This document shows, in pieces, positions 30,774 to 40,412 of a stretch of 64,000 bases of DNA (positions are counted from its first letter, which is position 1; every line of letters starts with the position of its first letter). Below the pieces are notes generated by a model that did not search any database, was not told where the DNA came from, and was given only the letters and a program-made list of their open reading frames with translations. The position numbers and the translations under genes are program-made. The DNA lies in assembly GCA_045641065.1 (NCBI GenBank), contig JAZUGF010000076.1:1-64000 (forward strand). The letters run 5' to 3'. The stretch is from UBA1723 sp045641065 (GTDB taxonomy: Bacteria > Bacteroidota > Bacteroidia > Bacteroidales > Paludibacteraceae).

Positions 30774-32513
30774 ATGAAAAATCAATTATTGGCTTTAGCC
30801 TTAATGTCAACTGCTTTTGTAAGTTGTACAGATGATTCTTACGATTTGGACAATATGTCCAATGAAATTAGAATTGGTCTGAACGAGTATCTACCAATTG
30901 CTAGCTCTGAGGTCAAATTGAAAGATATTTTGAGTGAGTTTAGAACTGACTACATCAAAGAAACAGCTGGAGACCCAACTTTAAAATTCGAGTTTGACAC
31001 TACTACTAGCGTTATAATCAAACCGTTGGATGTTGTTTTCAACGAGACATCGTTTGAGTATGCAATCTATGATGTTGCTACAGATGTTATCAAAGGAAAT
31101 TTGATTCCAAAGGATCAAGCTTTTCCAGTATCAGCTCCTATCAAATTGAAAATCAATGATAAGAACGGAAAAGGAAAGATCAAAGCTATTCACGTAAAGA
31201 AGGGTGTATTGAAGTTCCATTTTGAGAGTGAGAATGTAAAATGCTCAAACCTTTATATTAAAACCATTCACATTCCAGGAGTAAATCTTGACGAAACAAT
31301 CAAGGATGCTAATGGAGAGGAGGTTTACCGTTTCTCAAATGATGAGGATACTAACTCAATTGAGATTATTTTGGATGACTTGTTGCTTCAGTTCCCAGAA
31401 GAGGAGATTATGGTAACATGTGAGGTTGGAGTAAGAGGTTCACAGGATATTGTGCTTGATAGCAAGGATATTAAGGTAAAGGTTGTGATGGAGAAGACTT
31501 CTCTTTCATACCATAAGATTGTAGGATCTTTTAACTCTAATGTTGAACAGATTGAGAGAACAAATTTCTACATTAATCTTTACGATGATAACCTAGATCC
31601 CAAGTTGAAAGTTATAGATCCATCGTTTACTATTACGGGATCTACAAATAGTGGTATTCCATTGTATTGTGGTCTTAACCATTTGGTCGGAAAACATAAG
31701 AATAAAGATAAGTCTCCATCAAAAGATTCTGTCGTTCTAATGTTCAATAAGGGCATTATGGCTGGAGATGTATCTCTAGAAACAGATCACAAAGAGTTTG
31801 CATTCAACTGTGCTCAAAATGAGAAAGAAGAGGTTGTCGCATTTAATGAGATTTTTGACAACGCTCATATTCGTTGCAATTTGGATGAGGTCTTTAGTTA
31901 TTTGCCAGATTCAGTTTCTGTAGCATGTGGAATCAGAATCAACGCAGATACAGCAAGTGGAGTTGATTATTTCTTGCTAGATTCTACATATTTGGATTTG
32001 CATATTCACGCTTCTATTCCTCTACATATCGGTGATTCTAGTAGTTTGACAATTAGAGATACTGTTACGGGAATTGATATTGCAAAAGAGATCACAGACT
32101 ATCAAAACGGACAATTCCTTTTGGATCAGGCAGAGGTTTATGTTGAAATTGAGAATGGTTTGCCTCTTGAGGCTTTGGTTACAGCACACTTCTGTAAAGC
32201 AGATACAGCATCTGATGGAACTGTAAAGTTGACTCGCATAAACAACAAGAAACTAGATCAGACAGTCAGAGTCCCTGCTTGTGAAATTAGCAATGGAGGC
32301 TTTTTCACTAAGGCTAAATCATCTTTGACAAAAATTAGTGTCTCTGAAGATATGGTTGACGATATTAAGAAAATTAATGCGGTTGATTTTACTTATAAAA
32401 TCAAAGTGCCAGAAGGAGCTGTTAATGGAGTATTCTTAACAAGCGACTGCAGTATGGCCGCTAAGGTATATAGTCACTTGAAAGCGAACATTTCTAATAA
32501 AACAGAAAAATAA
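30774..32513 (+). CDS. Large surface lipoprotein, unknown function
   Basis: A 579-residue lipoprotein with signal MKNQLLALALMSTAFVSC (lipobox FVSC, Cys18) followed by acidic TDDSYDLDN. The rest is rich in beta strands with repeated immunoglobulin-like or sandwich-like segments. I recognise no named domain. It is followed by the OmpA/TSP3 gene after 12 nt, so the two are co-transcribed and likely work together in the outer membrane. Such lipoprotein plus OmpA-barrel pairs are frequent in Bacteroidota, but no function is established that I can name. Confidence 0.7.
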   Translation: MKNQLLALALMSTAFVSCTDDSYDLDNMSNEIRIGLNEYLPIASSEVKLKDILSEFRTDYIKETAGDPTLKFEFDTTTSVIIKPLDVVFNETSFEYAIYDVATDVIKGNLIPKDQAFPVSAPIKLKINDKNGKGKIKAIHVKKGVLKFHFESENVKCSNLYIKTIHIPGVNLDETIKDANGEEVYRFSNDEDTNSIEIILDDLLLQFPEEEIMVTCEVGVRGSQDIVLDSKDIKVKVVMEKTSLSYHKIVGSFNSNVEQIERTNFYINLYDDNLDPKLKVIDPSFTITGSTNSGIPLYCGLNHLVGKHKNKDKSPSKDSVVLMFNKGIMAGDVSLETDHKEFAFNCAQNEKEEVVAFNEIFDNAHIRCNLDEVFSYLPDSVSVACGIRINADTASGVDYFLLDSTYLDLHIHASIPLHIGDSSSLTIRDTVTGIDIAKEITDYQNGQFLLDQAEVYVEIENGLPLEALVTAHFCKADTASDGTVKLTRINNKKLDQTVRVPACEISNGGFFTKAKSSLTKISVSEDMVDDIKKINAVDFTYKIKVPEGAVNGVFLTSDCSMAAKVYSHLKANISNKTEK

Positions 32514-32525
32514 TAGACTAAGACA

Positions 32526-35093
32526 ATGAAAAAAATTATATCTGTCGTATCGACAATATTAATGGCGGCTTCGTCATCATTTGCCCAGATGTCGTCTACA
32601 TTGTATTTTATGGAGCAGAATCCATTGGTACATAATTTTAACCCTTCATTCCAACCCACAGAAAAAATGGTTATTGGAATGCCAGGATTGTCTCTAGTCT
32701 CGGTAAATGCAGGAAATAGTAAACTTGCGTTTGAAGATATCTTTGTGCCTCGTACTATTGATGGAAAGAACACAACAGTATTGTTCTTACATCCTGAAGC
32801 TACAAATGAGGTTCGTAATGTGATGAATAAGATTAGTCCTAGAGATCGTATTTTTGCAGACTATAATCTTCAGCTTTTGAACTTTGGAATGAGAATAAAA
32901 GAGAAATCATATGTCTCTTTCACATTGTCAAATAGAATGGAGATGAATACAATAATCCCACGCGAACTGTATAAGGCAACATTGATGTCTGAAGAGTATG
33001 GCTCAGACTCTAAATATTCTTTCGGTTTGGGTAAGTTCTCTTCATCAATGAATTGCTATTCTGAGGTTGCTCTTGGATATAGTTATGAGCTTGCAGATAA
33101 TCTCCAGGTCGGTGCTAAACTTAAGTATTTGATGCCTCACGCTGGTTATCGCACAAAGTTTAAGGACATGGATTTGTATGTCTCTAAAGATGAGTGGAGA
33201 TTTGCTGGAGAAGGTGAGATTGCTGCTTCTGTCCCTGGTATTACAGTTTACCAAGATGAGGAAGGTAAAATGGATTCTGTTGAGTTTAATGATGATCTTG
33301 GTGCAAGTGATATTGTAAAACCTAAAGGTGCTGGTGTAGCTCTTGATTTGGGTGTTACTTATTGCCCAATTCAGTGCATTAAGTTGACAGGAAGCATTCT
33401 TGATTTAGGATTTATTCACTATGGCAAGGATATCCACAAACTAAAAAAACAGAATGATTTTGTCTACAATGGATTCCATTATGGTATAGATGATATTCAG
33501 AAACGTGATTCTGCAGATTTGTTTGAGCCATATCAGGAAATGCTTGACGATATGTATGTTGTTGAGGATAACGAAGGTTTCAACTCAAGATTGACTGCAA
33601 AGCTGTTGGCTGGAGTTGAATACTCATTCATGTCAAACAAGATGTCAGTAGGTTTCTTATCAAAGACATATTTCTTGAATAATTGTGCTTCTGAGGAGGC
33701 AATGCTTGCTTACAACTATCGTCCAAACAGATTGGTTTCTGCAAGTGTTTCTTATACAGTCACAAACGGAATGTTCTCTAATCTTGGTTTGGGAGTTAAT
33801 TTGAATATGGGTCCAGTTAACTTCTTCCTTGCTGCTGATCAGATTCCTTTGCGTTATGCTAAGGGAGACGGAATTATGATTCCTACACGCACTCGTGCAG
33901 CAAATTTCTCTATGGGTCTTAATTTCATGATTCGTGATAAAGAAAGAGAGGAGAGAAATAGATTGGCTTGGACAGACTCTGATAATGATGGTGTTTCTGA
34001 TTTGCATGATAAGTGTCCAGATACTCCAGAGGGAATTGAGGTTGATAAGCTAGGATGTCCAAAGGATTCTGATGGCGACGGCGTTCCTGATTATTTGGAT
34101 CAGTGCCACGATTCATTGTCTGGCAAGAAGGTAGATGAGAAGGGATGTCCTCTTGATTCTGATGGTGATGGTGTATTTGATTATAAGGATCAGTGCCATA
34201 ATCCAAATTCTGGAAACTTGGTAGATGAGTTCGGATGCCCTTCTGATACAGATGGTGATGGTGTTCCTGATTATCTAGACAAGTGTAACGATACTCAGAT
34301 CGGTGTTGCAGTTGATGCTAACGGATGTCCTAAGGATTCAGATTCTGATGGTGTAGCTGATTATCTTGACAAGTGTCCTGATACTCCACTTGACACAAAG
34401 GTTGATGAGAACGGATGCCCAATAGATACAGCCGCTGCTCCTGCTGAGACTCCAGCAGATGTAAATGCTAACGGACAGCCTACAAGTACAGATAAGACTT
34501 CTACAGTTGACAATGGTAAGACATCAACTGATAAGAATTCTAATGTGGCTAAGGCAGAAAAGACAAATGCAACTAAGACTAATACTGCTGCTAACACAGT
34601 TAAGTCGAAGACAAATAAGGCATTTGATCCAAGCATGATTGCTGATAGAGCTAACGATTTGACACCAGATGAGTACGAGGCTAACCGTCCAAAGGCTAAG
34701 CGTTATACTATTACTGAGAATGGTGTTGAGTACGATGTATATGAGGAGCCAGTAGCAAACGTATTGTTCGACTCAAGTATGGCAGTTGTAAGAAATCGTA
34801 TGTTGCCACAGATTAACAAGATCTGTAATACATTGAAGAGTAAGAGCAATACTTCTGTAATAATCTGGGGTCACACAGATTCAGACTGTACAAATGAGAA
34901 GAACTTAGCATTGTCAGTAAAACGTGCACAGGCTGTCAAGAGAGTATTCATTGGAAAGGGAATTGATGAAAGTCGTGTTGTTGCAAGAGGATTTGGTGAG
35001 ACTAAACCAATTATCTCTAATAGAACTTCTCTTGGACGTTCTCAGAACCGTCGAGCTGAGATTATTGTGGTGACAAAGACACCAAAGAAATAA
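32526..35093 (+). CDS. DUF5723-like outer-membrane protein with TSP3 repeats and OmpA domain
   Basis: An 855-residue protein: signal peptide (MKKIISVVSTILMAASSSFAQ), an N-terminal beta-barrel-like region resembling DUF5723 (about 22-470, starting STLYFMEQNPLVHNFNPSF), five thrombospondin type-3 calcium-binding units with DSDGDGVPD-like loops (about 484-635), a Thr/Lys-rich linker, and a C-terminal OmpA domain (about 735-850, GHTDSD and the NRRAEI end) that binds peptidoglycan. It should tie a barrel to the cell wall, with calcium stiffening the linker. It is the second gene of the operon with the lipoprotein upstream; a terminator follows at 35113. Confidence 0.88.
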   Translation: MKKIISVVSTILMAASSSFAQMSSTLYFMEQNPLVHNFNPSFQPTEKMVIGMPGLSLVSVNAGNSKLAFEDIFVPRTIDGKNTTVLFLHPEATNEVRNVMNKISPRDRIFADYNLQLLNFGMRIKEKSYVSFTLSNRMEMNTIIPRELYKATLMSEEYGSDSKYSFGLGKFSSSMNCYSEVALGYSYELADNLQVGAKLKYLMPHAGYRTKFKDMDLYVSKDEWRFAGEGEIAASVPGITVYQDEEGKMDSVEFNDDLGASDIVKPKGAGVALDLGVTYCPIQCIKLTGSILDLGFIHYGKDIHKLKKQNDFVYNGFHYGIDDIQKRDSADLFEPYQEMLDDMYVVEDNEGFNSRLTAKLLAGVEYSFMSNKMSVGFLSKTYFLNNCASEEAMLAYNYRPNRLVSASVSYTVTNGMFSNLGLGVNLNMGPVNFFLAADQIPLRYAKGDGIMIPTRTRAANFSMGLNFMIRDKEREERNRLAWTDSDNDGVSDLHDKCPDTPEGIEVDKLGCPKDSDGDGVPDYLDQCHDSLSGKKVDEKGCPLDSDGDGVFDYKDQCHNPNSGNLVDEFGCPSDTDGDGVPDYLDKCNDTQIGVAVDANGCPKDSDSDGVADYLDKCPDTPLDTKVDENGCPIDTAAAPAETPADVNANGQPTSTDKTSTVDNGKTSTDKNSNVAKAEKTNATKTNTAANTVKSKTNKAFDPSMIADRANDLTPDEYEANRPKAKRYTITENGVEYDVYEEPVANVLFDSSMAVVRNRMLPQINKICNTLKSKSNTSVIIWGHTDSDCTNEKNLALSVKRAQAVKRVFIGKGIDESRVVARGFGETKPIISNRTSLGRSQNRRAEIIVVTKTPKK

Positions 35094-35112
35094 AACAGTA
35101 GGATTTATATAA

Positions 35113-35151
35113 AAAGAAAGGGATGCTGAATCGGCATCCCTTTCTTTTTTT
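35113..35151 (+). terminator. Rho-independent terminator of the lipoprotein/OmpA operon
   Basis: AAAGAAAGGGATGC (35113-35126), 7-nt loop, GCATCCCTTTCTTT (35134-35147), T-run. 14-bp perfect stem. Confidence 0.92.
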
Positions 35152-35609
35152 GTTATGTTAAACTAGACACAAGTAATGAAACCGTATCAGCATTTGTATC
35201 TGCAGAAGTTCAACCAGAATATGTCGCTAATGTCAAATTAGAAGTGGATTTAATTTTGGCATTGTGTAGCCAAAGTAAATAAAGAAAGCCTAAAATAAGG
35301 GTAGGCTGCGTTTAAAATAAAAAAAGAAGGAAGCCTCTCGACTTCCAATCTTCCAACCTTAAATCTAATACCATGAAAAACACAATGCAAAGGTAACACT
35401 ATTTTTATATTCTGCAACATAAAAATGAGATTTTTTACAAAAAAATATGTTTTTTAACACCATATAAAAAACTCTAAAATTTTATAATTGGCACAATTTG
35501 CTGAATTATAATATTTTAGGTTGCCTAAACGCCCTGCTAGACTACATGTTAAATAATCTAACAAAGTATTAAAAAGTCAAAAATTGTTTTTTGTTAGAAA
35601 AAATAGATG
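35152..35609 (+). other. Intergenic stretch with a possible coding remnant and a short leader-like frame
   Basis: 35159-35281 is open in one frame without a start and ends in TAA; the peptide (KLDTSNETVSAFVSAEVQPE...) looks protein-like, so it may be a gene remnant. Further on, around 35373-35396, ATG starts a 7-codon frame (MKNTMQR) after CTTAAATCTAATACC. I have an impression that this kind of leader recurs in Prevotella-like genomes but cannot verify it. The rest is A/T-rich. Confidence 0.3.
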
Positions 35610-35617
35610 CATATTTG
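35610..35617 (+). promoter_or_regulatory. Promoter -7 box of the first large GH5 gene
   Basis: CATATTTG, within TGCATATTTG; one mismatch to TAnnTTTG. The third large GH5 gene has the same TGCATATTTG (40411-40420). A leader of about 100 nt follows, with a conserved hairpin. Confidence 0.45.
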
Positions 35618-35639
35618 CAGTCAGAAACAAATGATGAAA

Positions 35640-35669
35640 GAGTTCTTATGCTATTTTTAGTATATCTCA
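35640..35669 (+). promoter_or_regulatory. Conserved leader hairpin upstream of the first large GH5 gene
   Basis: GAGTTCTTATGCTA and the following TTTTTAGTATATCTCA are matched almost exactly at 40441-40470 before the third GH5 gene. TATGCTA (35647-35653) pairs with TAGTATA (35658-35664) around a TTTT loop. It lies 22-30 nt after the -7 box, so it would be at the very 5' end of the mRNA. Confidence 0.55.
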
Positions 35670-35725
35670 CTTATTGAAAATGATTGGTTAAAAACAAAAA
35701 AACAAATTTATCTAAATAAAAAAAG

Positions 35726-37897
35726 ATGAAAAAAATTTTATCACTTGCAGCAGTTGCGTCTATGGCTGTAGCTGCTAACGCTGCTGATTTCACTAATGAG
35801 AACTACATCGAGAAGTGGGGTCAGTTGAAATTGGTTGACAACCAGCTATCTTCAGCAAGCGGTCAGCCTATTCAGTTGAAGGGATGGTCAACATTCTCTC
35901 TACACTTCGGTGACGTTCAGAACTGTCTAGGTGCAGATTCTTGGTCGTTGATGAAGTACTACGGTGCTAACATCGTACGTTTGGCTATGTACATCGATGA
36001 TGACAACGATGGTGGTTCTTACTTGAAGAACAAGGAAAAGTTCAAAGGTTTGGTTAAGGATTACATCGACGATGCAGCAGCTGTAGGTATCTACTGTATG
36101 GTTGACTGGCATACTCTAGAGACTAATGGTAAGGAGGGTAACCCACTAAACCAGGTAAATGACGCAAAGGAATTCTTCGGAGAGATCTCTAAGTATTGTA
36201 AGGATAAAGGTTACAAGCACGTTTTGTACGAGTTGTGTAACGAGCCTAAGTGTGATGGTTGGGCAACAATCAAGACTTACGCTGAGGAGGTAATTCCTGT
36301 AATCCTTGTTAACCAGCCAAACGCTATGATCGTTGTTGGTACTAACAACTGGTGTCAGGATATCCTTGATCCAATTGCTAATCCAATCTCTAAGTACAAG
36401 AGCAACGTATTGTATTCATTCCACTACTACTCTTGTTCTCACTATTCATTGCTAGGTAACTTCCGTTCAGCTCAGGAGTCTATTCCAGTATTCGTATCTG
36501 AGTGGTCAGCTGTGAAGTTTGATGGTAATGGTCCTTTCTGTAAGAGAAATGGAGATGACTTGATGTACGCTTGTGAGAAGAACGATACTAAGCAGCTTGT
36601 CAGCTGGTGTATCTGGAACTGGGGTAAGAAGAACGAGGCTTCTTCATTCTTTACAGGTTCATGTACAGATCAGAACTTGTCACAGTACCCGGCACAGGAT
36701 AGCGACGTCAAATTTGGTGACTACGTTGTTGGTTTGATGACAGGTGGTACACCGCTTGACCCACGTCCAGTTAAGAAACAGGGTGCTTTTGACGTACCTA
36801 ACAAGATCCCTACATCTAAGACTTCAGCATTCCACTGGGATGCATACAACTATGGTGGTGAAGGTGTTGCTTACCACGATGGTAACGGTGGTGCTTGGAA
36901 GAAGGATGCGGACGGAAATGTTCTTGATTACCAGGTAGGTAAGAACGAAGAGGTTGACGTGTTCTCTTTGGCTGTAGAAATGCAGTGGCTAGAGAAGGAG
37001 TTCCCTTATGCTGTTGTTGAGGATGGTAAGGTTGTGTCATTTGATGACATCATCAAGACTGATTGGAAAGATGCAAACAATGATAACAAACCAACTTATC
37101 GTTCTTTGAATGGAGGTCGTATGTACTCAGGTACTGCAGGTTCACGTCGTCCTGATGAAGGTGTTGATATCTCAGGTGCAAGTTGTGTTGGTACACAGTA
37201 CGCTAACATGGGTTACGAGAACCTAGGATGGGTTGAAGAAGGTGAGTGGATCAATTACACAGTTAAGGTTGAGAAGCCAGGTTACTACAAGATCTCTGGT
37301 ATCATCGGTGCTGAGTACACAGCTCCTACAAAGAATGGTGAGATCTCAATCACTTCTTCTCACGGTAACCACCTTCGTTCTGTCAAGGACAAGAAGAACC
37401 CAGAGCTAATCAACACATTCGGTTTCGCTTTGACTACAGAGTGTGCTATGGCAGGTGCTACATCTGCTGAGCCATGGAACTGTTGGGCAGCATGTGACGC
37501 TATGAGCGGTAAGTACGAAGAGGTTTTGTGTGCATTCCCAGAGGCTGGTTTGAATGAGATCAAGTTCACTTTCGTTGATAACGCTGGTGGTGTTGGTCCT
37601 CTAATGTTCGACTTCGTTGGTGATCTTGAGGAGGGTGACCCTATCACTTCAGTTGTTGAGCCTTCTGCTGAGGAGGTATTCTCTATCTACCCTAACCCAA
37701 CTTCAGGTGAGTTCACTGTAGCTCTTGCTGAGAACGTTGAGGCAACAGTAGAGATCGTTAACATGGCTGGTCAGACTGTAGCTTCTCAGGAGATTGAGGG
37801 TACTGCTACAATCAACAAGGCTTTGACTGCTGGTATTTACACAGTAGTTGTTAAGTCTAACGGTAATGTTAGCACTCAGAAGTTGGTTGTTAAGTAA
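35726..37897 (+). CDS. Secreted GH5 glycanase with CBM6-like module and T9SS sorting domain (1 of 3)
   Basis: A 723-residue enzyme. Signal peptide (MKKILSLAAVASMAVAANAA), GH5 catalytic domain (about 30-335) with acid/base Glu173 (LCNEPK) and nucleophile Glu259 (VSEWSA), a CBM6-like carbohydrate-binding module (about 365-635; YGGEGVAYHD, SRRPDEGVD, VEEGEWINYTV), and a type A T9SS C-terminal domain (about 650-723; YPNPTSGEFTV, VEIVNMAGQ, STQKLVVK). It is thus exported through the type IX system and anchored at the surface, attacking beta-glucans. Codon use is strongly biased to GGT, AAC, TAC and AAG, like pckG and unlike its two neighbours, suggesting it is the highly expressed member. Confidence 0.94.
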   Translation: MKKILSLAAVASMAVAANAADFTNENYIEKWGQLKLVDNQLSSASGQPIQLKGWSTFSLHFGDVQNCLGADSWSLMKYYGANIVRLAMYIDDDNDGGSYLKNKEKFKGLVKDYIDDAAAVGIYCMVDWHTLETNGKEGNPLNQVNDAKEFFGEISKYCKDKGYKHVLYELCNEPKCDGWATIKTYAEEVIPVILVNQPNAMIVVGTNNWCQDILDPIANPISKYKSNVLYSFHYYSCSHYSLLGNFRSAQESIPVFVSEWSAVKFDGNGPFCKRNGDDLMYACEKNDTKQLVSWCIWNWGKKNEASSFFTGSCTDQNLSQYPAQDSDVKFGDYVVGLMTGGTPLDPRPVKKQGAFDVPNKIPTSKTSAFHWDAYNYGGEGVAYHDGNGGAWKKDADGNVLDYQVGKNEEVDVFSLAVEMQWLEKEFPYAVVEDGKVVSFDDIIKTDWKDANNDNKPTYRSLNGGRMYSGTAGSRRPDEGVDISGASCVGTQYANMGYENLGWVEEGEWINYTVKVEKPGYYKISGIIGAEYTAPTKNGEISITSSHGNHLRSVKDKKNPELINTFGFALTTECAMAGATSAEPWNCWAACDAMSGKYEEVLCAFPEAGLNEIKFTFVDNAGGVGPLMFDFVGDLEEGDPITSVVEPSAEEVFSIYPNPTSGEFTVALAENVEATVEIVNMAGQTVASQEIEGTATINKALTAGIYTVVVKSNGNVSTQKLVVK

Positions 37898-37929
37898 TCT
37901 GAATAATTAGATTTCTTATAAAATCCACG

Positions 37930-37961
37930 GAGGGGAAGCAATTTGCTTCCCCTCTTTTTTT
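37930..37961 (+). terminator. Rho-independent terminator of the first large GH5 gene
   Basis: GAGGGGAAGC (37930-37939), loop AATTT, GCTTCCCCTC (37945-37954), seven T. Confidence 0.93.
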
Positions 37962-37967
37962 GTGTTT

Positions 37968-38030
37968 AGGAGATTATATAGCAGTTGCCCAAAATGAGAA
38001 TTGTTAAGGGCGGAACGCCTACCTCTGTCT
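37968..38030 (-). repeat. Truncated copy of the 132-bp MITE-like repeat
   Basis: Starts with the terminal repeat AGGAGATTATATAGCAG and contains AATTGTTAAGGGCGGAACGC, but breaks off within the core hairpin; the GCTCGCCC hairpin and the other terminal repeat are missing. It lies directly after the GH5 terminator. Confidence 0.75.
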
Positions 38031-38087
38031 AGACAATGTTAAAGAATGTTAATACTTCTGAAATGGCATACTATATTCAAAAAAATG

Positions 38088-38095
38088 TATATTTG
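38088..38095 (+). promoter_or_regulatory. Promoter -7 box of the second large GH5 gene
   Basis: TATATTTG (TAnnTTTG), 79 nt before the ATG. This leader lacks the hairpin shared by the first and third genes but shares GGAAAAAAATAATTT with the third. Confidence 0.5.
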
Positions 38096-38174
38096 CATAT
38101 GAAACATTAGTGAAATTAATATCCTTACTCTAGTTACATAATGAAAACTCAATAATGGAAAAAAATAATTTAGT

Positions 38175-40376
38175 ATGAAGAACCTCTTATCACTATTAGC
38201 ATTGTCTTTGGCTTGTATGACTGCAAATGCAGATTCTATTGACAAAGAAAACTACATTCAGAAATGGGGTAAATTACAAATAGTCAAAAATCAACTTTCT
38301 GCTCAAAATGGAGATCCAATTCAGTTGAAAGGATGGTCTACTATTCAATTAGGACCAAAAGAGTCCAATAGTTGTGTTGGTGTCGACCAGTTTAACCTAA
38401 TGAAATATTATGGAGCAAATGTAGTAAGATTAGCGATGCCTATTGAGAATGGTTATCTTCAGTCTAAAGAGTCGTACACTCAAATGATCAAGGATTATAT
38501 CGACGACGCATATGTTGCAGGTATATATGTTATTGTCGATTGGCATTCATTTGACGATAAAGGTGTAGGTGGTGATCCAAATGATTACAAGGACGAATCT
38601 AAGGCTTTCTTTAGCACCATTTCTGAGTATTGTGCATCCAAAGAATACAATCATGTATTGTATGAAATCTGCAACGAACCTAAGTGTGATGGTTGGGAAA
38701 CAATCAAGGAGTACGCTGAGCACGTAATCCCAGCAATCGTTGAGAACCAGCCAGACGCAATGATCGTAGTTGGTACTAACAACTGGTGTCAGGATATCCT
38801 TGAGCCAATTGCTAACCCAATTTCTAAGTACAAGAGCAACGTATTGTATTCATTCCACTACTACTCTTGTTCACACTACTTATTGCTAGGTAACTTCCGT
38901 TCTGCTCAGGAGCCTATTCCAGTGTTTGTGTCTGAATGGTCTGCATTTAAATTTGCTGGTACTGGACCTTTCTGTAAAATGAATGCAGATGAGTTGATAT
39001 ACGCATGCGGTACAGATGACACCAAACAACTTGTTAGTTGGTGTGTTTGGAACTGGAGCAATGCAAAGGACGATCAAACGGCTTTTTTCAAAGGATCATG
39101 TGATAAGGATAATATATCCGAGGAAAAGGCCGGTGATAGTAATCTTTTGTACGGTCAATATGTGTCTCAATTAATTAAAGGCATGTGTTTAGGATGTGAC
39201 GATCATCGGAGAAAGCCACAAACTGGTCCTTATTATGAACCCAATAGAATACCTACTAATAATAAAACTTGGTGGCGTTGGGATGCTTACGACTATGGTG
39301 GAGAAGGTGTGGCTTACCATGATGAAAACAGCTCTGCATGGCTAAAAGACACTACTGGTGCTGTGATTGGATATAGAAATGATGGCGAAGAGGTTGATGT
39401 GTTCTCTCTTGCACATGAGATGCAGTGGCTAGATAAAGACTGTCCATGGTCTACTGTAGAGGATGGAAAGGTTGTTGCCTTTGATACTACAATCAACACT
39501 CAATGGATAGATATAGATGATGGTAATAAAAAAACATACAAGTCATTGAATGGAGGAAGATACTATTGGGGAACAGCAGGATCAAGACGCCCAGATGAAG
39601 GTGTTGATTTGTATGGTGCATCATGCTATGGTACAGATGCCGAAAATCTTGCATATTCAAGTTTAGGTTTGGTAGAGGAAGGTGAGTGGATCAACTTTAC
39701 AGTAGATGTTAGGAAGCCAGGTTACTACAAGATCAGAGGTATAATTAGTTCAGAGTATCTAGCTTCTAAGGTTGATGGTGAGATTGCAATTGTATGTGAT
39801 AAGGGAAATATGCTTAGATCTTCTAGAGATCTTTCTGATAATACTCTTGTAAAGTCATTTGGATTCCACAAAACAACAGAATGTGCGGATGAGAGAGGAA
39901 CGGTCACAGAACCATGGAATTGTTGGGCAGAAAGTGAGGCAATAAGTGGTAGTGAAAAAGAAGTGTTTATTGCTTTCCCTAAGTCTGGTATGAATTCTAT
40001 ACAAATTGAATTTGTAGGAGACGCGAGTGGAGTAGGCCCACTTATGTTTGACTTCTACCAGGAATTCCAAGATCCTATAACATGTTGCGGTGGCGGCGAT
40101 GATGATTTTGGAGGACAGGGTGATCAAGGATCTGTTGATGATGTGACAACTGCAAGTTTCTCAATTACTCCTAATCCAACATCAGGTGAGTTTACAATAA
40201 CACTTGCTGAAAATGTGGAGGCGACAGTAGAGATCGTTAACATGGCTGGTCAGACTGTAGCTTCTCAGGTTATCGAGGGCACAGCTACAATCAAGAAGGC
40301 TTTGGCTGCTGGTGTTTACACTGTAGTTGTTAAGTCTAACGGTGCTGTTAGCACTCAGAAGTTGGTTGTTAAGTAA
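38175..40376 (+). CDS. Secreted GH5 glycanase with CBM6-like module and T9SS sorting domain (2 of 3)
   Basis: A 733-residue paralogue of the preceding gene: signal peptide (MKNLLSLLALSLACMTANA), GH5 domain with Glu168 (ICNEPK) and Glu254 (VSEWSA), CBM6-like module, a Gly/Asp-rich linker (GGGDDDFGGQGDQG), and the T9SS type A domain. Most of the gene uses ordinary A/T-rich codons. Two parts do not: 38698-38930 (around the catalytic strands) and 40218-40410 (C-terminal domain and 3' flank) are almost identical in DNA to gene 1 and share its biased codons. These patches look like gene conversion. The 3' flank match to gene 1 stops just before gene 1's terminator, so transcription may continue into gene 3. 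Confidence 0.93.
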   Translation: MKNLLSLLALSLACMTANADSIDKENYIQKWGKLQIVKNQLSAQNGDPIQLKGWSTIQLGPKESNSCVGVDQFNLMKYYGANVVRLAMPIENGYLQSKESYTQMIKDYIDDAYVAGIYVIVDWHSFDDKGVGGDPNDYKDESKAFFSTISEYCASKEYNHVLYEICNEPKCDGWETIKEYAEHVIPAIVENQPDAMIVVGTNNWCQDILEPIANPISKYKSNVLYSFHYYSCSHYLLLGNFRSAQEPIPVFVSEWSAFKFAGTGPFCKMNADELIYACGTDDTKQLVSWCVWNWSNAKDDQTAFFKGSCDKDNISEEKAGDSNLLYGQYVSQLIKGMCLGCDDHRRKPQTGPYYEPNRIPTNNKTWWRWDAYDYGGEGVAYHDENSSAWLKDTTGAVIGYRNDGEEVDVFSLAHEMQWLDKDCPWSTVEDGKVVAFDTTINTQWIDIDDGNKKTYKSLNGGRYYWGTAGSRRPDEGVDLYGASCYGTDAENLAYSSLGLVEEGEWINFTVDVRKPGYYKIRGIISSEYLASKVDGEIAIVCDKGNMLRSSRDLSDNTLVKSFGFHKTTECADERGTVTEPWNCWAESEAISGSEKEVFIAFPKSGMNSIQIEFVGDASGVGPLMFDFYQEFQDPITCCGGGDDDFGGQGDQGSVDDVTTASFSITPNPTSGEFTITLAENVEATVEIVNMAGQTVASQVIEGTATIKKALAAGVYTVVVKSNGAVSTQKLVVK

Positions 40377-40412
40377 TCTGAAAAATTAGATTTCTTATAA
40401 AATCCACGAGTG

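Noticed and set aside
39855..40127. Antisense frame within the second GH5 gene
   Set aside because: Shadow of the GH5 reading frame; no promoter, no recognisable product.
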